Positions 9,834 through 18,205 of a stretch of 64,000 nucleotides of DNA are shown one piece after another. This DNA comes from Bacillota bacterium. Lineage in GTDB: Bacteria > Bacillota > Clostridia > Acetivibrionales > DTU013. Position 1 is the stretch's first letter; every line of letters begins with the position of its first letter. The DNA lies in the NCBI GenBank assembly GCA_023411715.1, contig JAEYOM010000201.1:23223-87222 (forward strand), given 5' to 3'. The notes under the pieces are model-generated. The model was not told the DNA's origin and did no database searches. It worked only from the letters and a program-made list of their open reading frames with translations. The translations under genes and the position numbers were made by a program.

Positions 9834-9902
9834 GGATTCCCTCTTCTATCTGCCCGACTTTATATAAAACAAACTTGATTCGGCAGCTATGGAGGGAATC
9901 CC
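9834..9902 (+). repeat. Long inverted repeat between binding protein and creatininase genes
   Basis: GGATTCCCTC (9834-9843) pairs exactly with GAGGGAATCC (9892-9901), and inside it CTGCC pairs with GGCAG. No T tract follows on either strand, so it is not an obvious terminator. It could be an mRNA-stabilising or processing hairpin that keeps binding-protein message more abundant than downstream genes, a pattern seen in many transporter operons. The role is inferred. Confidence 0.6.
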
Positions 9903-9963
9903 TATTATATACCCGAGATGTATATTGATTAAGTAAAGCGATATCATAAAGGAGGCAATTAAG

Positions 9964-10758
9964 ATGCGTAGTATCCGATATGAACTTCTCAGGCCGGATG
10001 AAATTATTGCTGCAAAGGAGAAGTTTTCTGTAGTTTATCTGCCGGTCGCACCGTTGGAATGGCACGGACCGGCTCTCCCTATAGGCACGGATCCTCTCCT
10101 TATCGAGACGGTTGCCCGGCTTACGGCTGAAAAAATCGGAGGGGTTGTACTGCCGACACTATTTTTGGGCACAGAACGGGAACGCGCTCCGGAGATGCTT
10201 GCGTCAATTGGATTCGAAGATACGTCGCAATATATCGTGGGGATGGATTTCCCCAAAAACACTATGCCAAGCATGTATGCCCGTGAGGATATTTTTGCAA
10301 TAACGGTACGGGAATATGTCCGGCTGCTTGTCAAGCAGGAGTACAAGCTCATTGCGATTATGAACGGGCACGGTGCTACAGGTCAGGTACAGTCATTAGA
10401 CCGGTTATGCGCCGAGTTCAATGGCGAATCCAGCAGCAGGGTGATCCAGGTAATGGGACTTGCACAAAATAATGAGGTCGATTTTCAGTCCGGTCATGCT
10501 ACCAAATTCGAGACAGCTGTTAATATGTTTTTAGACCCTGACTCTGTCGACCTGACAAAGCTGCCTCCGAAACCTGTGAAAATCAAGAGTGTGGATTATG
10601 GAATGGTGGATGGGGTAGCTTTTTTTGGAAGGGGCAGCAGTGATAAAACGGTTATGGATGACCCGCGGGACGCAACCGGTGACATGGGAAAGGAATATAT
10701 AGATACTGCGGTAAGGAATGTCTCCAATTTGATTTTATCAACTTATGCTAAGCTTTAA
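9964..10758 (+). CDS. Creatininase-family amidohydrolase
   Basis: Metal-dependent amidohydrolase fold of the creatininase family, whose members open cyclic amides or remove formamides. The 264-residue protein shows the N-terminal metal-ligand block with E32, H34 (in LEWHGP) and D43 (in PIGTD), and the central NGHGATGQ motif corresponding to the family GGHGGN block. GAGGC-type Shine-Dalgarno sequence (AAAGGAGG) precedes the ATG. It sits between an oligosaccharide-type binding protein gene and an esterase gene, so creatinine itself is an unlikely substrate; a lactam-like or N-substituted sugar derivative is possible but unproven. Confidence 0.85.
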   Translation: MRSIRYELLRPDEIIAAKEKFSVVYLPVAPLEWHGPALPIGTDPLLIETVARLTAEKIGGVVLPTLFLGTERERAPEMLASIGFEDTSQYIVGMDFPKNTMPSMYAREDIFAITVREYVRLLVKQEYKLIAIMNGHGATGQVQSLDRLCAEFNGESSSRVIQVMGLAQNNEVDFQSGHATKFETAVNMFLDPDSVDLTKLPPKPVKIKSVDYGMVDGVAFFGRGSSDKTVMDDPRDATGDMGKEYIDTAVRNVSNLILSTYAKL

Positions 10759-10788
10759 TATCGCTGGAATCAGAAGGGGGAGCCATAA

Positions 10789-11544
10789 ATGGCTTTTATA
10801 AATTTAAAACTGTTTTCAGATTCACTTAATAAAGCTACAGAAGTAAACATAATAATTCCGGAAAACAATAGAGGCCGGGTACCGGTCCTTTATCTTCTCC
10901 ATGGACTTTCAGGCGATCATGGAATTTGGATGCGGATGACATCTATTGAAAGATATGCGGAAAAAATGGGCATAGCCGTAGTAATGCCGGACGGGGACAG
11001 GAGCTTCTATACGGATATGCAGAATGGGGCAAACTACCAGCAATATATATCGGAAGAGCTTCGGCGGAAAATTTGCTCAATGCTGAGTATATCAAATAAA
11101 AGAGATGAAAATTTTATTGCCGGACTTTCGATGGGAGGATACGGAGCCTATAAAATATCTCTGTCTAATCCACAGAAGTATTGCTTTGCAGCCAGTCTAT
11201 CCGGCGGCCTCGATATCTGCAAACTGGTAGAATCTCCCAGAAATATATGCAGTAAAAAAGAGTTCGAAGTAATATTCGGTGACCTTGATAATTTATCTGC
11301 CAGCTCTCACGACCTCTTCAGACTTGTTGACAAAAATTTGAATGAAGGTAGAGAAATGCCTTATTTATACCAATGCTGCGGAACTGAAGATGAGTTATGT
11401 GAGTCCAACATCGAATTCAGGGACTATCTGATTAAAAAGGGAGTAAAAGTGGAATATGAGGAAGGCCCTGGCATACATGATTGGTACTACTGGGACGCGA
11501 TGATACAAAAGGTGCTCTTAAAAATAGAAGCCATATTGAAATAG
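10789..11544 (+). CDS. Alpha/beta-hydrolase, esterase D/putative esterase family
   Basis: Serine hydrolase of the EstA/esterase D family (251 residues), likely removing acyl groups from the transported compound or its products. The oxyanion segment PVLYLLHGLSGDHGIW, the nucleophile elbow GLSMGGYGA and the C-terminal catalytic His in GIHDWYYW are all visible; the acid residue is probably in the segment TEDELC. There is no signal peptide, so it acts in the cytosol. GGGGGAG precedes the ATG. Co-location with the transporter suggests deacetylation or de-esterification of imported oligosaccharides. Confidence 0.87.
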   Translation: MAFINLKLFSDSLNKATEVNIIIPENNRGRVPVLYLLHGLSGDHGIWMRMTSIERYAEKMGIAVVMPDGDRSFYTDMQNGANYQQYISEELRRKICSMLSISNKRDENFIAGLSMGGYGAYKISLSNPQKYCFAASLSGGLDICKLVESPRNICSKKEFEVIFGDLDNLSASSHDLFRLVDKNLNEGREMPYLYQCCGTEDELCESNIEFRDYLIKKGVKVEYEEGPGIHDWYYWDAMIQKVLLKIEAILK

Positions 11545-11750
11545 ATGTCGTAATCCATTACGGCACAGCTTATCAGGTCTACCCGATTATAAATGTCGGA
11601 GATAAGCCTGCCTCGGCCGGAACTTTTGCCTGAGAAGGTATCAGCAGTTTTAAGAAGAGCGGATCATAAAGAAATTACATCAGACAAAGCATTGCGGCTC
11701 TTTTAATTATTGATGTAAAATTAGGTGAAATATCAGAAGGAGGATACAAT

Positions 11751-12827
11751 ATGGAACTGGGCAAAATTCTTATCGGTTCAATGCGACTGAAGGATTGCGT
11801 ATCGGCAGCCGAGACGATCAGGAAGGCAGTGGATGCGGGGTTTAATTATATCGATTCCGCGCCGCTATACAGGTTAGAAAATGAAGAACAGAACTCGGAA
11901 GTCTGGGTAGGGAATGCAATAAATAACGAGGATTATCGTAAAAGGGTACTGCTTTCGTCAAAAAGCGCTACCAGTAACGGCGGACTTGAACTTGGCGAAT
12001 TTGAACAAAGTAAAGGCTTTGGCGTAAGGACTTCGGAACAGTTCAGCAAGGTCTTCAGGCAGTCTTTAAAAAGGCTGAATGTAGATGCCTTGGATTATTA
12101 TCATTTATGGATCTGCCACAACAATAAACTGTTTAATGAAGCATTTAAGGAGAATGGATGGTATGAAGGATTTTTGAAGGAAAAAGAAGCCGGCAGGGTC
12201 AAGCACCTTGGTATAACAACCCATGCCGATGCCGATACGATCATCGGCTTTCTGGAAACAGGGTATTTTGAGACGGTTACCTTACCGCTTAATGTAATGA
12301 ACAGGGCAAGGATTAAGGCTGTCGAATACTGCAGGGGAAAGGGCATCAAGGTGCTTGCAATGAATCCGCTGGGCGGGGGTTTTCTGGCAGCAGATGAAAG
12401 ACTTAAGGAACTTGCTTTCAAATATTTGCTTTCACTCGACAACGTAAGTATTCTGCTGGGCTTGACTTCCGTAGAGGAAGTTGAATACGCAGTCAGAATG
12501 AAAAAGGAATACGAAGCCGATCCGGTATCGACGGATAGTGTTGTTGAAGCGGTAAGAAAAATGATACCAAACGATGAGCCACGCTGCACAGGTTGCGGTT
12601 ATTGCCAGCCATGCCCGCACTTTATAGACGTTGGGGCGGCACTTTCATACTACAACTTATATAAATATCTCGGGTCGGAAAATGCCAAGAAATCCTTCAT
12701 AGATATGCAGTGGAATCCCAGATTTAAACTTGATCAGTGCGCTTCATGCGGCAGTTGTGAAAGAAGATGTCCGAACAGTCTTCCGGTGCGGAAGATTATT
12801 CAGGACGCAGTAAAAATAATGTATTGA
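11751..12827 (+). CDS. Aldo/keto reductase with C-terminal ferredoxin domain
   Basis: Oxidoreductase combining an aldo/keto reductase barrel (about residues 1-265) with a C-terminal 4Fe-4S module. The barrel shows the D-Y pair in YIDSAPLY, a lysine in LLSSKS and a histidine in YYHLWICH, consistent with the tetrad. The tail carries CTGCGYCQPCPH (about 279-290) and CASCGSCERRCP (about 330-341), each compatible with a cluster. Such fusions are common in Clostridia and probably exchange electrons with ferredoxin or flavin rather than only NADPH. It ends the operon just before a clear terminator, so it may oxidise or reduce a sugar product of the preceding hydrolases. Confidence 0.9.
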   Translation: MELGKILIGSMRLKDCVSAAETIRKAVDAGFNYIDSAPLYRLENEEQNSEVWVGNAINNEDYRKRVLLSSKSATSNGGLELGEFEQSKGFGVRTSEQFSKVFRQSLKRLNVDALDYYHLWICHNNKLFNEAFKENGWYEGFLKEKEAGRVKHLGITTHADADTIIGFLETGYFETVTLPLNVMNRARIKAVEYCRGKGIKVLAMNPLGGGFLAADERLKELAFKYLLSLDNVSILLGLTSVEEVEYAVRMKKEYEADPVSTDSVVEAVRKMIPNDEPRCTGCGYCQPCPHFIDVGAALSYYNLYKYLGSENAKKSFIDMQWNPRFKLDQCASCGSCERRCPNSLPVRKIIQDAVKIMY

Positions 12828-12873
12828 TCTATGCTTTAGTAAAGAGTTAATTATTAGAATAACGTTGCTCGGT

Positions 12874-12903
12874 AGCCACCCGTAAGGGTGGCATTATTTT
12901 TTT
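12874..12903 (+). terminator. Rho-independent terminator after the uptake operon
   Basis: GCCACCC (12875-12881) and GGGTGGC (12886-12892) form a seven-pair stem with a GTAA loop, followed by ATTATTTTTTT. It closes the transporter and hydrolase operon. Confidence 0.9.
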
Positions 12904-12967
12904 GCTGAAAGAATTGTCGGTTTGCAGAAAAAGTATGGTTTTGAGGCGTTATACAGGAGGAGCGATA

Positions 12968-13041
12968 ATATCAATAATCAATATAAAATTATTGATATTC
13001 GATAAAAATATATTGACTATTGATATGCAATAGAGTATACT
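12968..13041 (+). promoter_or_regulatory. Strong SigA promoter overlapped by repeated ATTGATAT boxes
   Basis: A promoter TTGACT (13013-13018), 17-base spacer, TATACT (13036-13041) precedes the DUF2975 gene. Upstream lies a perfect inverted repeat, ATATCAATAAT (12968-12978) against ATTATTGATAT (12988-12998), and a further ATTGATAT copy sits inside the promoter spacer (13019-13026). The copy over the promoter makes repression likely. The small Xre protein encoded by the second gene of the operon is the obvious candidate binder; that link is inference. Confidence 0.75.
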
Positions 13042-13084
13042 CTCCTTGTAAATGCTATCGTATTACTCGAAAGGTGGTAACTCT

Positions 13085-13546
13085 ATGAAGATCCTTGGTG
13101 AAAAGGGTTTATCGGGTATAGTCAAACGCTTTATTGATATTATATTTTTCGGGGGCATTGCTATCGTTCTAGGGCTCCCGCTTATATTGCGGTGGTATAT
13201 GGATTGGCTGGCAGGCAGTACAAGTGAATTGTACGCGTTTCTGCTGCCATTTCTTTATATTACGGGTTTTCTGGCGCTGATCATCGTGAATGAACTCAGG
13301 AGAATATTCAGAACTCTGAATCGCATGGACCCTTTTCGTATGGATAACGTAATAAGTTTCAAGCTTATGTCGGTCTGCTGCTTTGTCGTGGCCTTTTTCT
13401 ATCTTGTAAAGATATTTTTCTTCAATTCTTTTCTAACGATCATTTTAATGATGGTATTCATCATCGCAGGCTTTTTCCTGCTCATTATAGCGGAGGTTTT
13501 CCGACAGGCCGTTATAGTCAAGGAAGAAAACGATCTTACGATATGA
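13085..13546 (+). CDS. DUF2975 family membrane protein
   Basis: Small integral membrane protein of 153 residues with four hydrophobic helices (about 12-34, 46-70, 92-112, 118-142) and the family element RRIFRTLNRMDPF after helix two. The start at 13085 is preferred over an upstream ATG at 13052 because AAAGGTGG lies just before it. DUF2975 genes are commonly followed by a tiny Xre regulator, as here. The function is unknown; the shared operon suggests the regulator's activity may depend on the membrane protein. Confidence 0.85.
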   Translation: MKILGEKGLSGIVKRFIDIIFFGGIAIVLGLPLILRWYMDWLAGSTSELYAFLLPFLYITGFLALIIVNELRRIFRTLNRMDPFRMDNVISFKLMSVCCFVVAFFYLVKIFFFNSFLTIILMMVFIIAGFFLLIIAEVFRQAVIVKEENDLTI

Positions 13547-13559
13547 GGCGGGAGGGCAT

Positions 13560-13811
13560 ATGGGAATAAGGATAAATCTGGACGTAATGATGGCAAAACG
13601 GAAGATAGGACTTACCGAGCTGGCCGGTAAAGTTGATATAACAATGGCCAACCTTTCGATACTGAAAAACAACAAGGCAAGGGCGATAAGATTCTCTACG
13701 CTGGAAGCGCTGTGTGGGGCATTGGGCTGCCAGCCCGGCGATATACTCGAGTATGTGCCCGGAGACGATACCGCCGACGGTGAAAGCGACGAAGACCCCG
13801 ATAAAGGTTGA
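13560..13811 (+). CDS. Small Xre/Cro-type HTH regulator (YozG-like)
   Basis: An 83-residue DNA-binding protein that is almost entirely one helix-turn-helix: LDVMMAKRKIGLTELAGKVD, then MANLSILKNNKARAIRFSTL and the ending LCGALGCQPGDILEY. An acidic tail follows (residues 67-83). GGGAGGG supports the ATG. It matches the family partnered with DUF2975 membrane proteins. The repeated ATTGATAT boxes over the operon promoter are its probable operators. Confidence 0.88.
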   Translation: MGIRINLDVMMAKRKIGLTELAGKVDITMANLSILKNNKARAIRFSTLEALCGALGCQPGDILEYVPGDDTADGESDEDPDKG

Positions 13812-13826
13812 AACGAGGTGGAATAA

Positions 13827-15467
13827 ATGGATGAGATGAAGGAAATGGGGACCGGCGGAAACATAACTAATGTGCAGCTCGAGGAATGGAAAGCTGAGGA
13901 AGCTTCACGGAAGGCAGAAGGTCAAAAAACAGATAAAGTAAGTGGACGGATTGCAGAGCAGGAGCTGGGCAAGCCCGATAAATTGGTTTTCAACAGGCCG
14001 GACAGACTTATGGCGGCGGGTGCTTTGCTTTTTGGAATTCTTTTTGTCTGGCTGTTCTACGGCAAGTATCCGGGAATATCGATACCGATCTTTGTGATCG
14101 CATTTTACGCGTTGTTATTTGCCTATACGCGCCCCGTGCTTACAAAAGAGGCGAAATTCGGATGGTTCCTCAGTATCCCGGTTTTCCTGATATCGCTCAC
14201 CTACGCGCTCTTCGGGAATGAAGTGCTTATGGTGCTTGATATACTTGCGTTGCCGGTCTTGATACTTTTGCAAACGCTGCTGATAACGGGCGTAAACACG
14301 TATAAATGGCACAGCCCGGGCATAATAGCAGACATCATATCCGGTATATTCGCCAGGTGCCTGTTGCATGTTTTCAAGCCTATCAGGCTCCTGACCTCGC
14401 TGTTTAAAAATAGATCTGCCGGCGATGGCAGAAGATCCGCGGGATTCAAGGTATTGATCGGCCTTGCCATATCGGTGCCGCTTCTGGTAATACTGCTTCC
14501 GCTTCTCTCCTCGGCAGATATGGTATTCGGTAAACTTGTGGATAAGTTGCCGAAACTGTTTGAAAATATCAAAATGGGTGAGCTCATAGGAAGGGCGATA
14601 GCTGCACTCGTCGTTTTCTTCCTCTCCTTCAGTTACCTGTGGAGTCTTGGACATAAAGAGCATCTGGCTTACAATACAGCGAACGGCACAGTTATAAAAA
14701 CGCCGGAGCAAAAGAAGCGTTGGGACCCTGTAATCGTTATCACTGTGACGGTGACTGTGGATATTCTGTATGTAATATTCGTCATAATCCAATTTGCCTA
14801 CTTATTCGGCAGTTTCGGGCTTCCCGACGGATTCACATATGCGGAATATGCAAGGAGCGGGTTCTTTGAACTTATACTGGTATCCCTACTTAATATTGCA
14901 CTACTTGCGGTTACCCTTACTTACACCAAAAAGGGCGCAGCAGGATTAAATATGGCTTTCAGGGCACTGAACAGTATTATGATAGGCTGCACCATCGTTA
15001 TGCTCATATCGGCGCATTACAGGATGACTTTGTATGAGCAGGCGTACGGGTTTACTTTCCTGCGTATAATGACCCATGCGTTCATGGTCTTCCTGCTTGT
15101 GCTCTTCGTTATCACGCTTGCCAGGGTATGGGTCGACAGACTGCCGCTCCTGAAGCCTTACATAGTCGCCGCGGTAATTGCGTTCACAGTCGTCAACTAT
15201 ATAAATGTGGATGAAATGATTGCAAAGAACAACGTCGAGAGATACTATACTACTAAGGAAATCGATATCGAATACTTTCGTACCCTGTCGAGCGGCGCAG
15301 TCGATGAACTGAAGAAATTAGCGAAGGACAAGGATCCAAGCGTCTCGACACAGGCCGGCGAAATGCTGAAACAGAGAAGGGACGTACTTTTAAGGATAAA
15401 TAAAAACTGGCAGTCCTTCAATCTGACAAATTATATGGCGCAAAAGGACCTTGAGAAGGGATGGTAA
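13827..15467 (+). CDS. DUF4173/DUF4153 family polytopic membrane protein
   Basis: A 546-residue protein with a charged cytosolic N-terminus of about 60 residues, then at least ten hydrophobic helices and a soluble C-terminal tail (about 460-546). The segment ISAHYRMTLYEQAYGFTFLR is characteristic of DUF4153/DUF4173 proteins. GAGGTGG precedes the ATG. Its 3' end overlaps the lipoprotein gene that follows by seven bases, so the two are translationally coupled. Biochemical role unknown; the cluster (DUF2975, Xre, DUF4173, DUF4097) recurs in Firmicutes and looks like an envelope-related unit. Confidence 0.85.
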   Translation: MDEMKEMGTGGNITNVQLEEWKAEEASRKAEGQKTDKVSGRIAEQELGKPDKLVFNRPDRLMAAGALLFGILFVWLFYGKYPGISIPIFVIAFYALLFAYTRPVLTKEAKFGWFLSIPVFLISLTYALFGNEVLMVLDILALPVLILLQTLLITGVNTYKWHSPGIIADIISGIFARCLLHVFKPIRLLTSLFKNRSAGDGRRSAGFKVLIGLAISVPLLVILLPLLSSADMVFGKLVDKLPKLFENIKMGELIGRAIAALVVFFLSFSYLWSLGHKEHLAYNTANGTVIKTPEQKKRWDPVIVITVTVTVDILYVIFVIIQFAYLFGSFGLPDGFTYAEYARSGFFELILVSLLNIALLAVTLTYTKKGAAGLNMAFRALNSIMIGCTIVMLISAHYRMTLYEQAYGFTFLRIMTHAFMVFLLVLFVITLARVWVDRLPLLKPYIVAAVIAFTVVNYINVDEMIAKNNVERYYTTKEIDIEYFRTLSSGAVDELKKLAKDKDPSVSTQAGEMLKQRRDVLLRINKNWQSFNLTNYMAQKDLEKGW

Positions 15468-16534
15468 GACTGTTGTTCAGACTGACAAGGGGCTTTTCAT
15501 TAATTATACTGATAGTATTCACGGCTATCTGGCTTCCCGGCTGTTCAGCTGCGGGCGAAAACTGGGGTATGGTCGCAGCCGGAAGGCCTGTAATAGGTCT
15601 GGCTGTCGAGAAAAGCGAGGACAGGGAAATCGCATTGGAGTCACAGACCCGGCTGCGCGTCAATATCGATAACGGAAATATCCGTATCACGCGCGGAAAC
15701 GACGACAAGCTTCTTATCAGGGAGACTCTGCGTATCAAGGGACCGGCGTCGAAGGAGCGCCTCGGCGAGCTGCTGGATATGAGCAAAAGCAAGGTTGAGA
15801 GCTTTGCGAACAGTATTAGCGTAGATCAGAAGCAGAGTGAAGAAATAAAACCGCTGTATGGCATGGCGGACGACATTGAATTCATCATACCAGAGTCGAT
15901 AAGCATTCTGAATATTTCGATAAATAACGGCACAGTTAACCTTTCCGGTTTGGATGGGCTCAGGTCTGCCGAGCTTTCTGCAGTAAACGGACAGATCGAT
16001 GTTTCGGGGAGCAGTTCGGACAGTATAAAAATGTCGGTTGATAAGGGAAATATAAATATCGAGGACTTCTCCGGCAGCGGCAGCTATGAATGCGGACGTG
16101 GAGACATCAACCTTAAGGCGGTATCAGGCTCGGTCGATCTGACATCGGTGTCAGGCGATGCGGTTATCGAAGAATCTGAAGGAACCTTCAAATGCGATAT
16201 GTCTTCAGGACAGCTGACAGTTAGAAACTCCAGCATTCGAAGCGGATCGGACCTATATTCGTCGACTGGCAGTATAGATGCGGAACTGGCCGAACTTGAC
16301 AGCGCCGGAAAACTGTCGGTTAAATCCGCAGATGCTGACATACGGCTTAAAATGCCAGAGAATAAAGGCTATTCACTCATTGCAAGATCGACTGGCGGTA
16401 AGGTCTACAACAAAATGAACCCATCTCCCGGAACATTGAAGAAATCGCCCACGGGCGAGGTGTACGGCGATGTAGCCGGAGGCGGCATATCAATAGAAAT
16501 CTATACTGACAGCGGCAGCGTAACACTGTATTAA
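15461..16534 (+). CDS. DUF4097-type beta-strand repeat lipoprotein
   Basis: A surface lipoprotein of 357 residues. The N-terminus has a signal peptide with lipobox LPGC (Cys about residue 28). The rest alternates short strands with Gly/Ser/Asp turns (for example SLDG-, SGSSSDS- and SSTGS-rich turns), the signature of the DUF4097 right-handed beta repeat. It overlaps the DUF4173 gene and ends the operon. AGAAGGG lies directly before the ATG, so a downstream TTG at 15473 is an alternative start. DUF4097 domains are linked to envelope stress and anti-sigma-like proteins, but no enzymatic residues are evident. Confidence 0.85.
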   Translation: MVRLLFRLTRGFSLIILIVFTAIWLPGCSAAGENWGMVAAGRPVIGLAVEKSEDREIALESQTRLRVNIDNGNIRITRGNDDKLLIRETLRIKGPASKERLGELLDMSKSKVESFANSISVDQKQSEEIKPLYGMADDIEFIIPESISILNISINNGTVNLSGLDGLRSAELSAVNGQIDVSGSSSDSIKMSVDKGNINIEDFSGSGSYECGRGDINLKAVSGSVDLTSVSGDAVIEESEGTFKCDMSSGQLTVRNSSIRSGSDLYSSTGSIDAELAELDSAGKLSVKSADADIRLKMPENKGYSLIARSTGGKVYNKMNPSPGTLKKSPTGEVYGDVAGGGISIEIYTDSGSVTLY

Positions 16535-16592
16535 CAGGTATATCAGCGGGCCATTCAGCAGGCTGCTTAGTACGAGACCTGCTGCCGGGACA

Positions 16593-16631
16593 GAAAAAGA
16601 GCATCAGCGGATATAGTTTTGCTGATGCTCT
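16593..16631 (-). terminator. Terminator of the glt operon (possibly bidirectional)
   Basis: AGAGCATCAGC (16598-16608) and GCTGATGCTCT (16621-16631) form an eleven-pair stem with a twelve-base loop. On the minus strand it is followed by TTTTTC, so it terminates gltD. On the plus strand the T tract is poor. Confidence 0.8.
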
Positions 16632-16676
16632 TCCATAAATATATTATGGCAAGTGTTATGGCAATTTTAAAGAGAA

Positions 16677-18161
16677 CTATGGCAGCATCGAGCTGCCCAT
16701 CAGATATTTGTCGCACTCGCGTGCGGCTCCCCTGCCTTCGTTTATAGCCCATACGACCAGACTCTGTCCGCGCCGCATATCTCCGGCAGCAAATACACCC
16801 TTTATATTGGTAGAAAACTTACCATATTCGGCTTTTACATTCGAACGATTGTCCTGTTCGACATTCAAAGCTGTGAAAGCGGTTTCCTCAGGTCCGAGAA
16901 AACCCATTGCCAGCAGTACTAGCTGTGCCGGATAAACCTTTTCAGTACCCGGTATATCCACAGGGACAAAGCGCCCCGATGTGTCCTTCTGCCAATCCAC
17001 CTCAACCGTGTGGACTTCCTTCAAGTTTCCGTTTTCATCCCCGACAAACTTCCTGGCAGTTATACAGTAATGTCTCGGATCGCTCCCGAACAATGCGGCA
17101 GCTTCTTCCTGGCCGTAATCGGTCTTGAGGACCTTCGGCCATTGAGGCCACGGATTGTCGGGCTTTCTTTCCACCGGGGGCTGCGGCATGATCTCAAGCT
17201 GCATAACGCTCCTGCAGCCATGGCGTATCGATGTTCCTACGCAATCCGTGCCGGTATCTCCGCCGCCGATTATAATGACGTCCTTATCCTTCGCATTTAT
17301 ATAATTTCCGTCTGCATGCTGTGAATCCAGCAGGCTTTTGGTGTTTGCCTTAAGAAAATCCACGGCAAAATAGATGCCTTTCAGGCTTCTTCCCTCGATG
17401 GGAAGATCCCTCGGTTTCGTAGCACCGCAGCAGAATACGACGGCATCATATTCCTCAAGCAGCTTTTCCGGACCGATGTCCTTTCCGACTTCAACACCTT
17501 TCCTGAATTCTATTCCTTCTTCAGAAAGCAGCTTGACCCTGCGCTGTACTACTTTTTTATCGAGCTTCATATTGGGTATGCCATACATCAGCAAGCCGCC
17601 TATCCTGTCACTTCGCTCAAAGACCGTTACCAGATGGCCGGCTTTATTCAGCTGGTCGGCACAGGCGAGTCCCGAAGGGCCGGAACCTACCACAGCTACC
17701 CTTTTGCCCGTGCGTATCTCCGGAAGCTCCGGTTTTATCCAGCCTTCCCTGAAGGCTTTCTCTATAATCGAGCATTCGTTGTTTTTAACCGTAACCTGAG
17801 GGTCGTTTATGCCTACAGTACAGGAACCCTCGCATAATGCAGGGCAGACTCTTCCGGTAAATTCGGGGAAATTGTTTGTTTTAAGCAGCCTTTTCACGGC
17901 CTCATGCCAGTTGCCCCTGTACATCAGATCGTTCCATTCGGGTATCAGATTGTTTAACGGGCAGCCTGACGCCAAGCCGTTAATCATAAGGCCCATATGG
18001 CAGAACGGAGTACCGCAGTCCATACAGCGCGCTCCCTGCATGCGCTGTTCCTTTTCCGGAAGGTGGAGATGAAATTCATCCCAATCCTTTATTCTTTCCA
18101 ACGGTTCGCGGTCAGCCGGAACTATCCGCTCATATTCCATAAATCCAGTCGATTTTCCCAT
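16677..18161 (-). CDS. gltD: Glutamate synthase, small (beta) subunit
   Basis: FAD/NADPH-binding subunit that feeds electrons to the large subunit for conversion of glutamine plus 2-oxoglutarate to two glutamates. The 494-residue protein has the N-terminal cluster motif CMDCGTPFC with CPLNN (about residues 46-75), the FAD-binding VVGSGPSGLACADQL (about 152-170) and the NADPH-binding IIGGGDTGTDCVGT. GGGAGG precedes the ATG. It follows gltB after a 44-base gap, in one transcription unit. Confidence 0.97.
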   Translation of the reverse strand: MGKSTGFMEYERIVPADREPLERIKDWDEFHLHLPEKEQRMQGARCMDCGTPFCHMGLMINGLASGCPLNNLIPEWNDLMYRGNWHEAVKRLLKTNNFPEFTGRVCPALCEGSCTVGINDPQVTVKNNECSIIEKAFREGWIKPELPEIRTGKRVAVVGSGPSGLACADQLNKAGHLVTVFERSDRIGGLLMYGIPNMKLDKKVVQRRVKLLSEEGIEFRKGVEVGKDIGPEKLLEEYDAVVFCCGATKPRDLPIEGRSLKGIYFAVDFLKANTKSLLDSQHADGNYINAKDKDVIIIGGGDTGTDCVGTSIRHGCRSVMQLEIMPQPPVERKPDNPWPQWPKVLKTDYGQEEAAALFGSDPRHYCITARKFVGDENGNLKEVHTVEVDWQKDTSGRFVPVDIPGTEKVYPAQLVLLAMGFLGPEETAFTALNVEQDNRSNVKAEYGKFSTNIKGVFAAGDMRRGQSLVVWAINEGRGAARECDKYLMGSSMLP

Positions 18162-18205
18162 AACACTGCCTCCCTACAGCTCACCTGGTTTTAGAGGCGA
18201 CCATA

